Shown: positions 13,401-28,400, counted from the stretch's first letter. The stretch: 64,000 nucleotides of DNA from Tribonema minus (GCA_017506865.1 JAFCMP010000527.1:496001-560000), one strand, 5' to 3'. The notes: a model not told the origin generated them from the sequence alone. Numbers and translations are program-made.

Positions 13401-16400
13401 ACAGCGGCGAGGTCAGGGTCAAGGGGTAAATGGTCAAAGGCAAGAGTAGAATTGGCACCAGGGTTGGTCTATACCAGTGCTGACCCTAACTTCCCGCCAT
13501 TGCTTCTATCTGAGGAACGCACAACAGCGGCGAGGTCAGGGTCAAGGGGTAAATGGTCAAAGGCAAGAGTAGAATTGGCACCAGGGTTGGTCTATACCAG
13601 TGCTGACCCTAACTTTAACTTTTTAAAGCAAGGTTACGAGCTGATGTTACTGAAAAGTGAGGTTGCTGTCGAGGTACTGCAACAATCTGACACTGGAGGC
13701 ACCACCAACTAGAGCTGCACATGTAGAACATTGCAGGGCTCATCAGCACCACCAACAGCGACAGCCACATGGTTGCTTGAGCCCTAGGCACGGTACTGAC
13801 CTCAGCCTCTGACAGAGGTGAAAAACCGTCTTGCCACCATGGCTGGTGCTGCTGCTGCGCTGCGTCCTGGGATGCTGAAAGCTGGGCAGGAACAGCCTGC
13901 AACACACCCAAAGCAAGTAGAAGTATGATCGGTGTTAACATCACGCAGACATGGCCGAGGCTCACATTTGGCAAAATTGCGCGCAAGCCAACAACTTGGT
14001 TGCTGCCCCGCTGCGTTTTGCAAGGCAGGGGAGCTAAGACTGGGTTTTCACTGCAGCATACAGCAAACTATGAGTGACTGTCATCATCGGAAACTGCGGG
14101 GAGAAGAACATTCATTGTCAAAACCATCAAGGCGCGTGTATGTCTGCATGTATGATATCTTGCTGCATCATCCTGGTGCAGGGAGCCCATCATCAACTGT
14201 CAGCGGGGGCAATGCTGATTTGCAGCAGCAATTTGATAAGCAGAGAGGGAAAGCTCCAGCATGACCACATCAAGCAGGTGCCACCGGCCTTGTGTACCAA
14301 GTGCAGGACATGGGCATTATATTTCAACGATTCTTAGCCAGTTGAGCGGCAGCTAATTTGAAGGTGCAATCAGCGCTCTCATTAGTCTCTTTCTTGACCA
14401 CTGGTAATTGGCGACATGTGGCATCTTCCTCCGGCTTGAAGTTTTCAAGACTCACCTCCTCTAGCTCTTCATCTTCAAGTTCATCAACAACAGGGTCATC
14501 AACCTCTTCAGGAGGCTGCAGGATGACAGCCGTGACATCCTGGCAGCTCAGACCTCCCTCTGGCAGCTCGAGACCTGCTTCCAGAGGGTCATCTGCCACT
14601 GTGTCAACCTGAGAATCGCCTTGCAGCAGAGCCGGTTCCAGGCTCTGTTCTTGCAGTGGTGGCTGAGCTCGCGGAGCCTCCTCCTGTGTTTGCTGGCCTG
14701 ATTCAATACCCCAGGGGCAAAATGAGTGTAGTCAAAGCACGGTCAGCAGAGGGTCGCAGGACTCCAGTCATTTGGATTTGTTTTGAAGATTTTGATGTTG
14801 TTCAACGTCTTTGTTCCTTTCGGTGCTGGCATGTGTTAACACCATGAGGCGCAACAGGGTACAAAATGGTGCAGGGACATCATCAGCAACAAATCACAGC
14901 GCCAACTTCAACCTTGCTGAGTCACCTTACATCTTGCGAGCTCTTGCAGCAGCTGTCGACTCAAGCAGCTACCATATGCACACATGGCGACGAAGCACGT
15001 ACTTGCATGTATATACGCTGCCAGGACTCGCTGCTGTATACCAAGCACTTTATTTGCAAACTGATGCAAAAACTTATGCTCGGGCACATGCGCATACATG
15101 GGAGTCCTTCCCCCCCTCTTCTCCAACTCGATGCTGTGAGAACAACCTCACCATCAGCGGCAGCATCACTGCCATCAGGTTTCAGCGTGCAATCTGCATT
15201 GTTTGCATCCATTCCCAGCGCCCGCAGCAATGACTGCTGAAAACGCCAGCACTCTGTGGCGGCATTGGTCGGGTACTGCGCTGCTGCTGTGTGGGCGCGG
15301 CTGTGGTACCTGAAGCATATTCCGGCAAAATACGCAGCAATGCAGCGCATGTGATGATTAGGTGGCGGGCCATTCATGCACACAAACCGCCAGCGAAGGG
15401 GCAGGAATTGCCAGTTGAAGAAACAGTATTTTGGCATGAGTGCTACCTGAACGCTGCTGCCGCATTGCCATTGTGTAGATCCAGAGCGTTTCAAATGCAG
15501 AAAACCGCATTGGCATGTATCATCATTATACTGGTCTTGGTGGGTACCTCGAATGCAAAAAAATGCATTGACATTTCATTACCACAATACTAGTCCTGGT
15601 GGGTTAACTCAAAACGCCGCACAAGCAGATGGAGGCAATAGAGAACAAGACAAAGTGGTCATGACGTACAGTACATACCTTCGGTATGCTTCCTCAGCCT
15701 GGCCCAAGAGCTCAAGGGCATGTGAAAAGGCATCCTCAAGCTCAGCTGTGCCGGCCGCTTGCCTCACCTGACAGCAACACCAGAGAAGAGAAGCAGAGAT
15801 TGACCTCAACATGCGATGATTATAATCCTTCAGTAAGACTGCCATCAAACTGGCGGCAATACTTGCGAATTCAGAGTAGCCGGTGACTCATCTCAAAATG
15901 GTGGCACTACCCACTGATATACTAAACACTTGATGACACAAAACGTGCGCGAGAATATGCGAGAAGGGGCTGCATAGAGCAAATGCTCAATGAAAACCAG
16001 CGCAGGCTTCGATCTATTGCAGTTCACATCATATAGGTTGCTGATGCATTGTTCCTCTCTGGCGCCTCTCACGGTCGGATCTGTACAGTAGTCCTCAGCC
16101 AGGTTCAGCAGGATAGATACCACACGCTCGGCAAGAGTTTGCAGCCTTGACAAACACCGGCCACTGACACTCATATGTACCTCAAACCCATCCTTGGTAT
16201 GCAGCAATCCTCCCTCAACGTTTTTGGCAAGACATATGCTCGCTGCACTGTTCACAAGTCGGATTCTGGCAACTCATGTTGAGCGTTGCAGTTTCAATGT
16301 CAGACTCATATTCATAGGTCGCACAAATTTTACAACTCACACTGAGCGTTGCGCTTTCAATGTCAGACTCGCGTCCCTCACTCTCCAGTCTGAAGTCCTC

Positions 16401-19400
16401 GGCCAGGTCGTACAGGGTGTCTACAAAAGCCTCATCGTGCTTAGTCTCTGCAGTGGCATGCTGCTCGCAGGCCTTGGCGGCCGTGTGTGCCAGGCAGCAT
16501 GCCTGGGCATGGCAACAAGCAAAAACCATGTCAGCGGCAGGGTGACTGCAACAAAATATGTCAGCGGCAGCGGTTACTGCGCACAGTTTCAACAACCCTG
16601 CTGCCTGCTCCATGGCATGGTGGAGTCCGGCAGGTTTCGCATGAGCATGAATGAATTCACTGCGTGTGATCACATCGAAGCATGCACGCGCATGACCATG
16701 GCCTATTTCCTTGGCTGTGATGCCTGCCTAACGCACCTCCAAACTTCACACTGCATAGTTTTCCAGTTTTGAATTTCAGCCTTGCTTGTGTGCGCCTGTT
16801 ATGGGACAAAGTGAATGCGATGCCTCACCTTCATCGCTGCAGTGTGTGCGCATTTCATGGCCCACTGAGCCGCTGCGACAGCGTGCTCCAAGCACTCAGC
16901 CTGAGCACTGCTGCTTTGCATGACCAGTTCATCTGCAACTAAAGACACCTCCTCGTCCACCTGCATAAGCGTGCGCGAAAGAAGGCCAGCCTTTTTACAC
17001 CAATGGTCGATGCGCCTTGCACATCATTTCGTGTACATGTATTTTTATTTGTGTGTAGCCTTCGCAAAGAATTTGCACTTGAACTGAGCGAGGCTGGTCT
17101 GGGGACAAGCGTGTTGGCAATAGCAGCACTGCAGTGACTTTCCTCATCATGCATAAGCAGTCTATGTTGCAGTTACTCGATGACCGTCAATAAAAATCAA
17201 GTCGAAAAAACACTGCTAGTAACCAGATTGTAAGCTCTATGTCTATGATGATATGGCGGCTTGAGCACAATGACAATGCATCTAGTACGTTAATTGCTGC
17301 GTCCGCAATAAGTGCAATGTCATTGTCTGTCAAAAAACAAAGATACAGAGGTCTCTCACAGAATATACATGGCACTCATACCTGCCTGTGGACTCTGGCC
17401 ATTGAAAGCTCATTTCAAGTTGCTCGTTGCATCTCGTGTCAGTGCCCAGCCTCACCTTGGCAATGCACACAAGTTGCAGCTGCAAGCCCTCGTGCAAAGC
17501 GGCGAGTGCGGCCTTGGTGTCTGGCGGAAGGTCTGTCGCAGAGAGCACTGCGCCAAGCCTTTTTTGCACAGCCCGGACCTGAGGCGAATGATCAAGTCAT
17601 GCGTCAATGTCAATTTGTGGGAGTCAAATGGTGAAGCATTGCTCTTGCATACATGCATGGTGAGGTATTGCTCTTGCATACATGCGCCTGGAAGTCCTTG
17701 TGCACACAAAAATCATATTTCATTGACTCTAAATATGCACCACAAGTAAGGCTCCTGGGTACATCTGTGGAGCGGTCAGCGAAAATTCATTTGCAGCAGA
17801 TGCTATGATTAATTGACTGCGTTTTGACCATGCATTGGAGCGCCATATGAGAGAGCGCAGCACAGCAAGCAGCAAGAGCTGCACAAGAAACCATGAAAAC
17901 CACGACCTTTTCAGATATAACCGGCCAAGTTGATGCTCGCAGGTCAAATGTAACCGTGGCGATGCATTCAGGTGCTGCGATGCATTGAAGTGCTGCAATG
18001 AAGTGCATGCAGCATGTTTGTAGATTGGAGGAAGCACAGAGTCACTCTAACTTTCAACATGAAAGTTTGTATGGTGCGGAGTATGGTTCAATGGCGTGCG
18101 AAGCAGTGTACGTCTCGTTCGCGCGGATGTTTGTATGCTCTTATACCACTAGAAGTAGTACTGAAGTACCACCTGTGTACTGTATACCACTTGAAGCAGT
18201 AATTTGAAATACCTGCAAAGAAAAGCCCCCTGTTGACGTTACTTGAGACTGCTTCTTGGCCTGCACTGCAAGGTATTCACGACCCTACACGAGGAATGAC
18301 ATGCGCGAGAGTTGTCGAGACATATACGCAAAGATCAGGAGCCTACCAATACATTCTGAGGCGCAGCCACTTGCCATGGTGGTGTTGATGATGATGCCAT
18401 CATTCCACGCCCCTGTTGGCTTGGACATGGAGCTGCGTTTTGACGTGGTTTTGCTGAGTGCGCGTGATGCGGTGTCCGAACCTCTTGATGTTTGCGAGGG
18501 GCTCCGTGACATGGATAGATGGCCATTCCTGAGAGTAACATGAGCAGATATAAACCACAGAGCATGTCAACACTGCTGCTGCATTCAATTGAACGGATTG
18601 CAAGATTGTCAGCAGCCGTGCTTCCAGCTGCAGAGGTCGTGATTGAGCAGCATATACAGCAATCAGCTGCCTGCGCTCCATTGTCTGAATTGATGATCAA
18701 TTGTCATTGTACACCAAGTTGCAGAGGAGGTAAACATGCCGGTTCAGCTGACCACATCAGGTGATGTGATCAGTGGATTGGTACGAGTGATTGGCAAATG
18801 TGAGCCGTGTGTGACTGAATAGGCCCACTTTTGGAACCAACATGCGCCAGTGCACCACAATGTCCGCATATTGAATGCTAGCTGACGAGTACAGCATCTG
18901 ACCTTTGAGCAGCTTGACGAGCATTGTGACTTCTGCACTTGCAATCTTTGAAATAATGAAATGCTACAAGTTCTGACGGCACACGCGACGGTAGCAACGC
19001 CCAGGATGAGCTATGACGCGACGACGTCTTACAAAAAGTGTTCAACAAAGCGCTCTTCATAACTGTGTGCAACTATTGATTCAGAATTTCAAGTAAACAC
19101 TGAAGCCCTGAAGGCCTGTTGCTCACCCGTGGCTCGTCATGGATGCTGAAGGCACGATTGATGGCGGAGGAGACTTGGTGGAGCTGTGACGTGAAGACGA
19201 TTTCATCTGGCTGGCACTCCCCAACTTGCTCTTGACACCGTCCAACTCAAACAATTCATCGTCAGTTTCTATGATCTGGACGCTCTCCTCCGCTCTCTCG
19301 ATGTCCTGTGCGCATGACTCCAGCACCTGCAAGTGCATGACATAGGTGCACCAAAGACCGACTGTAAGCGCCTGGAGTCTAACCCTAACCCTAACCCGCC

Positions 19401-22400
19401 TCAGCGTTTACGTCAAACACCTCGAAAATCTCATTGCACAATACTCATGATGCATTCCAGCACCTGCACCGTACACACAACAAATAAGCAACTGAGGTCA
19501 TTGGATATAGCGCGCCATGTACTTCATCCAGCAAAGTAACAATTACACAGCGCATCCTTAGTGAACTTCAAGAATGGACCAGCCAATAACTGACCTGACG
19601 TAAGTTGTCACTGATTGCTGATACTTGCGACAGCTCCAGCACCTGCAAGCGCAAGGCAGAGAGATCACATCAAGTCGACGATGACAAACGGACATGAGCC
19701 TTCCGCAGCTGGCAAACCACGTGGATGATGCATGTCTAAGTCATGTGTTTCGCACTTTTTTTTCGCCTGAATGAATTACGAGTCAGCGCGCATGCTGTGT
19801 CACGCTCACTTAACAGCACAGGTGCAGGCACAAATGCTGCGTGTATTGTATCTGCTGCACCACAGCCGCTAGCTGTATCCTCTCATATCACAACAGAACA
19901 GCAGACGATGATCCTCACAAGTAGGATGTTGTATGTAGGCGCTTTGCATCAGAAGCTGATTTGTGCAAAGCATCGTGACTCAAGCGCCTTTTGTGTGACT
20001 CAGCTCTGGTTGCGCTCACCTCACACAAGTCGAGACTGACGTGAATGGTCAATGTCTAGGTCTTTCAAACAGAAATTTGCAATGTGGCCCATGTTGAACT
20101 TGCAGGTGAAAGACTGAGCTGACACAATTCATCAATGCACTCTTGTATCCCGTTCATCAAGATTTGTCCGCCATTCACAACTGCGAATTTTCAGTCTTTA
20201 TCAGTCCAAGCCAAGAATGGACCTGCCGAAGCTGGGAGACTAAGCTGCACAACGCCAGTTGCCTGTGCATACTGCCGCTCATGTCTGTGCTGCCCCTTTC
20301 GCTGACGTCAGGAGATGTGGATCTGTCATGCGCACACTTGTGCCAGACCCCATGGCGAGCTGCACAACTGCGCTGCGCTTTCATGAGCACTTCTTGAACA
20401 GAGGCACCTCATTACAACAGCTTTATTGAAAGATTATTTTCAAGTATACGTACCAACGCCCTGAGTTGCGGTAGCAGTCGCGCAACTTCCTTGCGGCCGA
20501 CTTTAGCCAGGCGTGCGAGGGTCTCGTTTACTGACCGCAGCAGGCCCCCTCTGCTGCTGCCACGCGCCACCTGCGGCGCACAGAAAAAGGTCACCGTCTC
20601 TGGTGTGAAGTCTACAACTGTATACTCTGAAGGGCTTGATTTTGTGGTGGTATATTCCTGACAGTGCGCCTGCACTTGCGCAGCCTGAAGACGACAAGCG
20701 TGTTACAGTGCAAACGCGTCTTGTTTTGCAATGCTCGCATACTCATCTATGACATTTCTGTGGCAGTGTGAGAATTCTGCACTGAAACCTGCTGCTCAAT
20801 ACGAATGAATCAACTCCCTCAGCCTCAACTTGACCCTCCCCCCCAAGGTGGTGTCACCGATTTCATCTTGTTCTGCTGTGCCTATGCTGCATGCAAGCTT
20901 GTGTGTAAGCACCATTGCTGGTTTGCAAGCCAAACAACCAGACCTGAGTGTCAGCGTAAGCCCTCAGATTCACATTTGGTCAAAAGTTGCAATTGATCTC
21001 CTTCCTCAGGCCTGCACAGAAGCCGTACAAACCTCAATGTGAGGTAAGCACTGAAACATGCGTTGTCAGAAAGGGCTCTAAATGCGCATTTGATGCAACG
21101 TCAAAGCGCAGTCAGCGTACAGGTCGCACCTGTGCAGGATCCAGTCAGGCCGCCACTGCTAGCACATCCAGCCAGCAGGCTAGGGTTAAGTTGATCATGA
21201 AAATACACAAAGGTGCCCCATCTGTGGGACTCATGGACTGGTCTTTATGTCAAAGGTCTCAAGGGAGGCAGGGTGTCGTCTGCGTTCCTTCTCCCATGCA
21301 GCAACTTGCGCCCTTAGAGCTTGGCAACCGGTGGTGCAGAGGACAACACAGCACCCATACTCCGTGTGCGTACGCCATCTAATGGACTCAAGTTTACCTG
21401 TGCAGGATCCAGTGAGGCCGCTGCTGCCAGCTCTCGGCATCGCGCCTCAGCTGCCGCCGCCACCCTGCAGTGTGTGACATGCAGTTGCATGCGAAAATGA
21501 TCCAAGCCGAGCAGAGGGAAGATCAACCCGGGAAGCCAGAGCAGTTGTACGAGCTGCATGTTGCGCAAGACATCAGCAAAAACAAGTTTCTTGTAACTTT
21601 GAAGTCATATCTCCCATGACACAAGTTGTGCCCACTTACTAGGAGGCATCATCAGCTCGCTAGCAAAATGCACTTCGCAATTCGCAGTGTGCACAGGTAC
21701 CACATTACACTTCTGCATTCAAGAGCTGACCACCCTTCAAATCATTATTTTAGCGAGCCAGGGATGTCGCCGGCAACCAAACAAACATACTCTTGCAGCT
21801 ATCAAAGAGGCAAGCTGATAACCTGGCACTTGCGATAAGGGGCATTGCACCGCTGCTACCAGCGCCCCTGAGCTCACGTCGCTGGCGCACATGCAGATTT
21901 CAAGCAAGTACTTGAATGGTGATCAGGCATCATGGAGGCTGTCACAGTGAATAATGTCAAAGAGAGTACAACTACCCCCACTCGCATATCTCATAGCAAG
22001 GTCGTCTTGGACGCAGGCTCTTTCTTACCTGTGATAGATCATGTCAGGGTCTTTGAGCTCTGTCACCAGCACCTTGAGCTCATGTCGCAGCCCCCCTGCA
22101 GAGCTGAAATAGACTTCCAGTTCCGGCCTCTGTGAGCAAAAAGGGTGGGCGAGGGTCACAAAAGCTACAGTTTTGGACCCATATCCTGGTGAACCTCCAT
22201 TCCACTTGCAGCCAAGGTACAATGGCGTATCTTGCACATTTCATAAAAACACATTAAATTTTCCGGTCCTCAAGCGAAAGTAATAAAACACAATGGACTC
22301 CAGGTCTTTCAATGGCAAAGTGCCGTAAAGTGTCGCTGTTTCACAAGCTGGATGTAGACTTTAGGTGCTTTGCAATAGTACACGCATGTTGGAGACTCTG

Positions 22401-25400
22401 ACACCATTTAGCAAAAGTACAAAGAGACTGGGCTTTAAGTGACACCAGTGGTGTCACACCACACACGTGCAAGGTTTGCAATGTTGCATCAATGCAGTCA
22501 TGGACACCCACACTCGATGCGCGTGCCCAGTCATGGTGGCAGTACAGCCAACACCGACCAGCATAGATTATGAAATGCTTCTAGCCAATGCTTGCTGGTG
22601 TGTGTGTACTCATTTATAATCATACCAACATATTGTATGCCTCAAAACCAAGTTTTGAGTAGCCATTCTGCCGCCATTCGCACCGAACCACCCCTGTCAA
22701 GGCACTGGCGCTTACATGCAACAGGGCTTCGACAGTGTGACAGTGGGGCTGCAGATCAGGCGGCAGCTGCAGTGCGCCGTAGCTGTGAAGCTCTGCACGC
22801 AATGCCTCGCGCCTGTTTCATCACAACAGGCAAGGCAATAACATAGTGGGCTCAATGATTGAGCTTGATGACCAACTTTTCATCTGGATGTTGGCACAGT
22901 AGAAAATTCATCTGCGCGTGCAGAGCGTTTCATGGTGACACTTGCTGCAGACATTATTTCAGCAGTTGATGTGCATAGCAGCCTCTGTGCTTTTTGCAGC
23001 ACCGGACGTCTGCACGCAAGTATGTATGTTTATGCACCAGACGAAAGACACTACTCAGCGAAGAGTGATGGCCAACAACAAGGAAGTTACGGCACAGTCA
23101 GTGAAGCACAAACGTGACAGACGGCAGGCACGTGGAGCAGGGCCTACAGAAAAGTGGCAAGGGTGTTAAAATCACGCCAGCTTTAAACAGCAATGCTTTG
23201 CACCTCATGCCTGCACCCAGGCACAAGAGCACGTGCGTTGAGTGGCCGACACACGCATCGCCATGACTCAGCAGCACATCACGGCTTTCTTAAAGCAGGA
23301 GGGGACATTCAAGTATCTGCCACATGTCTATACAGGAAAGGTCACTGCACATACATAAGCACATATGTGTACTGCACTTTTTAGACCAAGATGAACACCA
23401 TGCAACGTGCACCGCATCAAGCAAAGTGACGAATGTGCTTCTACTCAGTCATGTGTTACATGCTACTCCGTCATATGTTTACATGACAGTTCAGCTTGGT
23501 GAGCACATCACTAAGCACAGCTGAATATCACATGCATTGGTGCTTCAAATGGGGCCAGGAAGGCTCCAGCATCTGATGATTTTTTTGGCGTCACTACAGC
23601 ATGAGACAAACAAATAGAAAGTCAGGCACAAAATTATACAGCTGCTTCCCAGTAAATGCTATGTCAAAGTATGGTCAATCCTGTGATGCTTTTTATAATG
23701 CCTGACCTTCTGCGTGAGCAGGCCATGGTTTGGACCCAAGAGTGCACGACAATGAAGCAATTTCACTACTCTTATATGTCACCTTTGCGTGACCAGAGTG
23801 TCAGTCTCATCAGAGCACTCTTGGAGCCTTTCTCGGATGGTGTGGATAGCACTGGCCTCCTCTGCCAGCAACAGCTGCAGCTGCGCTGAGATCTGCTTGA
23901 TGCTTGCCGTTGCAAGCGCACCTGCTATGCCTGGACAACCACAAGTAGACTGCGCATGAGCCTCGCTAAAGTCAGTGAACAAGTATGCACTTTCAATATA
24001 CATCATACTTGCCATGGACTGGACCATTCCAGCTAGCTTGAGTGTCGAGAACTGCCAGATGCCAAAAGGTGTTCAGTGCAAGAGTAGGGTTAAACATGGG
24101 GGCTTCATACATTCTACAGATGCGAAGCAATGATGGTTGAAAGTCATAGAGTGGTTTGCCCTGCTGTTCAGAGATGCCACTGCACATCATAACAAAATGA
24201 GCTATGCAAGTATTGAACAGTCTTATGTGGTCCCCACATTGCTATTGCTCCCCTGCGGTCCAGAGCAACCAGATTACTGCAGAGGGTGCAAACCCTAGGA
24301 ACACACGGCATGCCTGGCCCCCTATGGGGCCTTTGAAAGAAATACAAGTCCATGAGTGCAGCCAGATAATATCAATACAGGTGACAGGCGCACCTTTGGT
24401 CTTATCTTGCTTCTGCAGCAGGCACTGCAGTTCACCAATCAGCGTGCAGCGCTTTGCATGGAAATCTTGCTGCTGCAACTTGAAGTTCGACAGCAGCTCA
24501 CGCCTGGCGGGTGGGTCCTTGTAGTCCGGAGCGTCAAGTATGTCGGTAAATTCTGCACGCAGCAAACGAAGTGCATGCGGCTTCAGCAGCTCGCATCTTG
24601 GATTAACTGTATGTATCGTTGGAAGTTGACTCCAGGGACGTCGTGCGCTTGTGAGCAGACATGTGAAAAATCGCCGGACTATTTTTGCCATGAAGAACAC
24701 AGCTCTGATGTGATTTACATAGAGCAGGCTAGCAATTTCTGCTTCACAGCGGGTCCTCGAAGTCCACGAAAAGCCTGCGACTGTGGACCCTTTCATCAGC
24801 ACCATCTTGCACAAATGTCATCAGCAAAGCAGAGTGGAAATGCGTTCAGCACACAGTACGTCCGGGCTCAGTGAGCACCCAGCTGGAATGTCAGAGTTGC
24901 ACTTCACAGGTTGATCATCACCAGGGCTGTGCCCAGCTCTGTGACCTGGACTCAACACTGACTAAAACTGGCGCTGGTGGCCTTGAGTCAGCAGTTTTTC
25001 TGCTGCGGGCAGGCTGTCTCAAGTCTGTCACGATGAATCTACAAGTGCTGTTCGTGAGAGCGCAGCGCACTTCAAGTGCGCGATTATTCAGTTTATAGCA
25101 TTCATATCTTATAGAAGTACTTTAAAGTATATGTATGCACAGGTAGTTCTGTTGCAGTTGGGGTGGTCGAACGCATGCAGTAACTCCGCATAGAATCAAT
25201 CCAACCTGTGATGGACTGCTGCAGCAGCTGCCGCGCGCTCTGCAACCTTTCCATATGGCCACATGGTCATCAATGTGGGGTGCTATGGCCCCACTACTGA
25301 CCTCCGTTCTATATCGTGCGCAAGCAAATGCACCAGGCATGGTGATCCTGCGGCAAATTCTTCTGCGCCGCTGCAGCAGCCGCCACCCGACCCGCAGACC

Positions 25401-28400
25401 TGTCAGCTCTGTCATATGCACAAAAAAAACTTTCGTTGTTCCTCCCCCAAACTCTATCGTAAACCCACCTTTGACCGCTCGCTGGTGCCGCAGTAGTCGC
25501 CAGGCAACTTCGCGTGCCTCCCAGCCCTGCCGTACGCGCGCTGCCGTTGCCACCTGTGCCTTGCGCAGGCCCACGAGGAGGTCTATGTGGACGCGTCGGT
25601 TGGCGATAAGAACCTGCACAAAGGCAAGCAAAAGCACGCGCACAAAGCAAAGCGAGAGCACCCGCACATTGGCCAACTTGAAGCAAAGGGGGGAATGTGT
25701 TTGTAGCCATGAGCTTGTTCTTGTTGGAAAATGGTCTTCAGGTTGGGAGAGGCTGCAGGTTTGTCTATGTGTGCCTGCAGGCGAGTGCTATGCAGCAACT
25801 TCAAGTTGATATGTGCTCTACACCAACAGCTTGGACGCTGGTAGTGTTGCACACCTCTGCACACTTGACCGCCACCTGTACGCTCTGATGTGCTCGTTCA
25901 GCTCTTGGGAGCCAGTGACATACTGACATGCCAGGTGGCAATGTTGAGCCAGCACTTAAACTGACATCGTACAACAAGTGGCTGCAGAGCAGGTGGGGTG
26001 CAAGGGAAGCTTTAGGCTGCATGCGTCAATGTATAATATAATGAGAAGCTGCAGCAGCTATGCTTGCAGTCGAATCGGTCAGAATCTGCGGGAATAGAAG
26101 CCAGATGTATCGAACAGCATCGCGCTTCACACAGCGCGTCTTACTGAAGCAAGTTAGCCGTGCAGAAACAGGCATCAGCAACTTCAGAAGCCCAAAAATC
26201 AACATACTTCAAGTAAATGCAATTGAAGTTACCTCATTGAGCTCGGCTGCGTGAACTTCCGCTGCGCGCTCAATCTCCCCCTGCCCCCTGGCGCCAATGT
26301 CCAGGAGCTCATCAACCATGACCTGCAGGTGACCACCCACAACTTGGGATCTGCGCACATGCATGGAGCCACATGCATTGATGATATGCGTCAGGAGTGT
26401 ACATAATCATTTGAGGCCTTTAGCTGAGCGTTGTGTTCCCTGTGGACGCAGGCAGCTCTCCCGCATTGGCATTGGATAACGCTGTTCAGTGCAGCACTGC
26501 CTTCCAAAGCCGAGCATTTCAGCATTGGTGGACTGCCGCGAGAACACTGGTCATGATAAAAAAAGGTGCAAATCCCAGCATGACATCTCGCATAGAAGTA
26601 CCATTTGTGCGTTAGCAGCGCTGGTGAGCTGATGTGGTCCTGAGATCAACGCTGCTGTATTTGTGTTATCTGGTGGACAGTGCTACAGAGTTTGTTGAGC
26701 GAACCACGGTTGCAGCAGATGTGTCATATGCCCCGAGGCACACCTGCAGTTGACATAACAAATGCGTTCAGGCAGCACACAACGGAACTGACATTGGCCA
26801 GCCTGCCTTTCAGGTGTTGATGTTGAGATTGCAAGTGCTCCACAAAACTCAATAGCTGAACCAAAAGTACAACTTACTCCAAAGTATGAACAGGAAACAG
26901 GCGTAGCTGGTTGTCATCGTGGAAGCAGAGCTGAATGCGCCACAGGCAGCAATAACGACTGCGGAGTACAGCATGCAGGAGTCAGTGCCGACTTCACATT
27001 ATGAATGAGATCTTGAAGTTGCCTTCAGCATACATAGTATTACATACCTGTGTACTTCAATTGCTTCCAGGTCGGCTGCGAGCCCCTCTACGTGGCCCGA
27101 TCGGGTCTGACACAGACTGTCCAGGCGGCCCCAGGCTTCGACGAGGTACTCATGCGGCTGCTGCTGCAGGTGACCATCCTGCATGCACGTCGTCAGGGGT
27201 ATACAAGTAAGTGATGGCAGGTACATGACACGTACATAGCACACATGACGGAATACGCATTTGCATATCCGAGTCCGGCAGTTGCTGGTGAAGTGCATCA
27301 ACAGCCCGAGCTTTTAGGTTACAACATGCACATGGTAGTGAAATTGACCCTGGTGAGTGAAATCAGCTCAAGGTCGCCACTCCCTGGGCCTCTGATAGGT
27401 AGAACCATTTGCACAAGCAAATTGCCGCATGTTGCATTGTGATCAGCTGCCAGAGCACAAACGGCACACGCAAACCCTCTGTTGTGAATTGGGAGTTTAG
27501 AAGGCCGCGCAAGGAAAATCTTTTGCCTGCACCTGCACAATGCATCTGCACAGTGCCTTGCCACTATATGCTACATCGCTGCAACCCGGGTATGTGCCCC
27601 ATAATCACGACGCAGTGAAGCAGCATCACTGCTGTTGACTGAGCCCTCCGAGGCTATTGTCAATGTGCAGCTAAACAGATCTGACGAGGAAAAGCGGCAC
27701 GATCAAAGGTATACACACCCTCCTTTGACGCATGCGCACCTGTTGAGACCCCGTTTCGCAATAGTTTCAGGATTCTCGATCACAACCTTGCCTGCCCACA
27801 TAGACTTCAGAACACAGGCTGGCGTGCCTGCAGCTGTCCTACATGTCAACATGGTATAGACCTGAGGCTTGAACTTGCAGTTGAACTTGCCTGTTTGAGC
27901 TCATCCTCCACGCACGCAATCCGCTCGTCCACAACTTGCAGCCCAGCCTTAAAGTCCCGCGACACCTGTACAGCAAGTCACAGAATGTATACTTGTATTT
28001 TAAGTACACTTGCAAAAGCTGTGCAGGTGCATGACGCCATATAGTTTGCTGACGCACTTGTGGCAGCAGCGCTACAGATGTTTGTGTGTGCGCTTCTTTC
28101 TACCTGAAAGTTGCCCGCAAATGAGTTGGACTGGACGGCTGCCTGTGGGCAAGCCTGAACGCAGAAAAAACTGGTTGAGACCTCGTGCACTGGTATCTAG
28201 ACATCACCACAACAAGCAAACTTTAAAAAAAGAGTTCCAAATTGTTGTCCGTACAGCACCCAGTACTCTCATTTGGCGATGCCGACTGCACCAGTTTGTC
28301 CCTCCCCCCCCCCCCCCCCACACACCCTTACCCCCAAACCTGGCAGTCGCGGCGTTACGCTTCATCGCTCGCTTAGTCAGTCAGGCACACTGTATCGCCA

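Noticed and set aside
15893-16255. Minus-strand open stretch containing SILLNLAEDY, similar to exon 16341-16502
   Set aside because: No acceptor gives the right phase. It may be a decayed exon duplicate or an alternative exon, so it was not called.
25202-25250. Helix-like segment with possible splice sites (minus strand)
   Set aside because: Exon 25469-25613 joins 24394-24552 directly in phase; including this piece breaks the frame.
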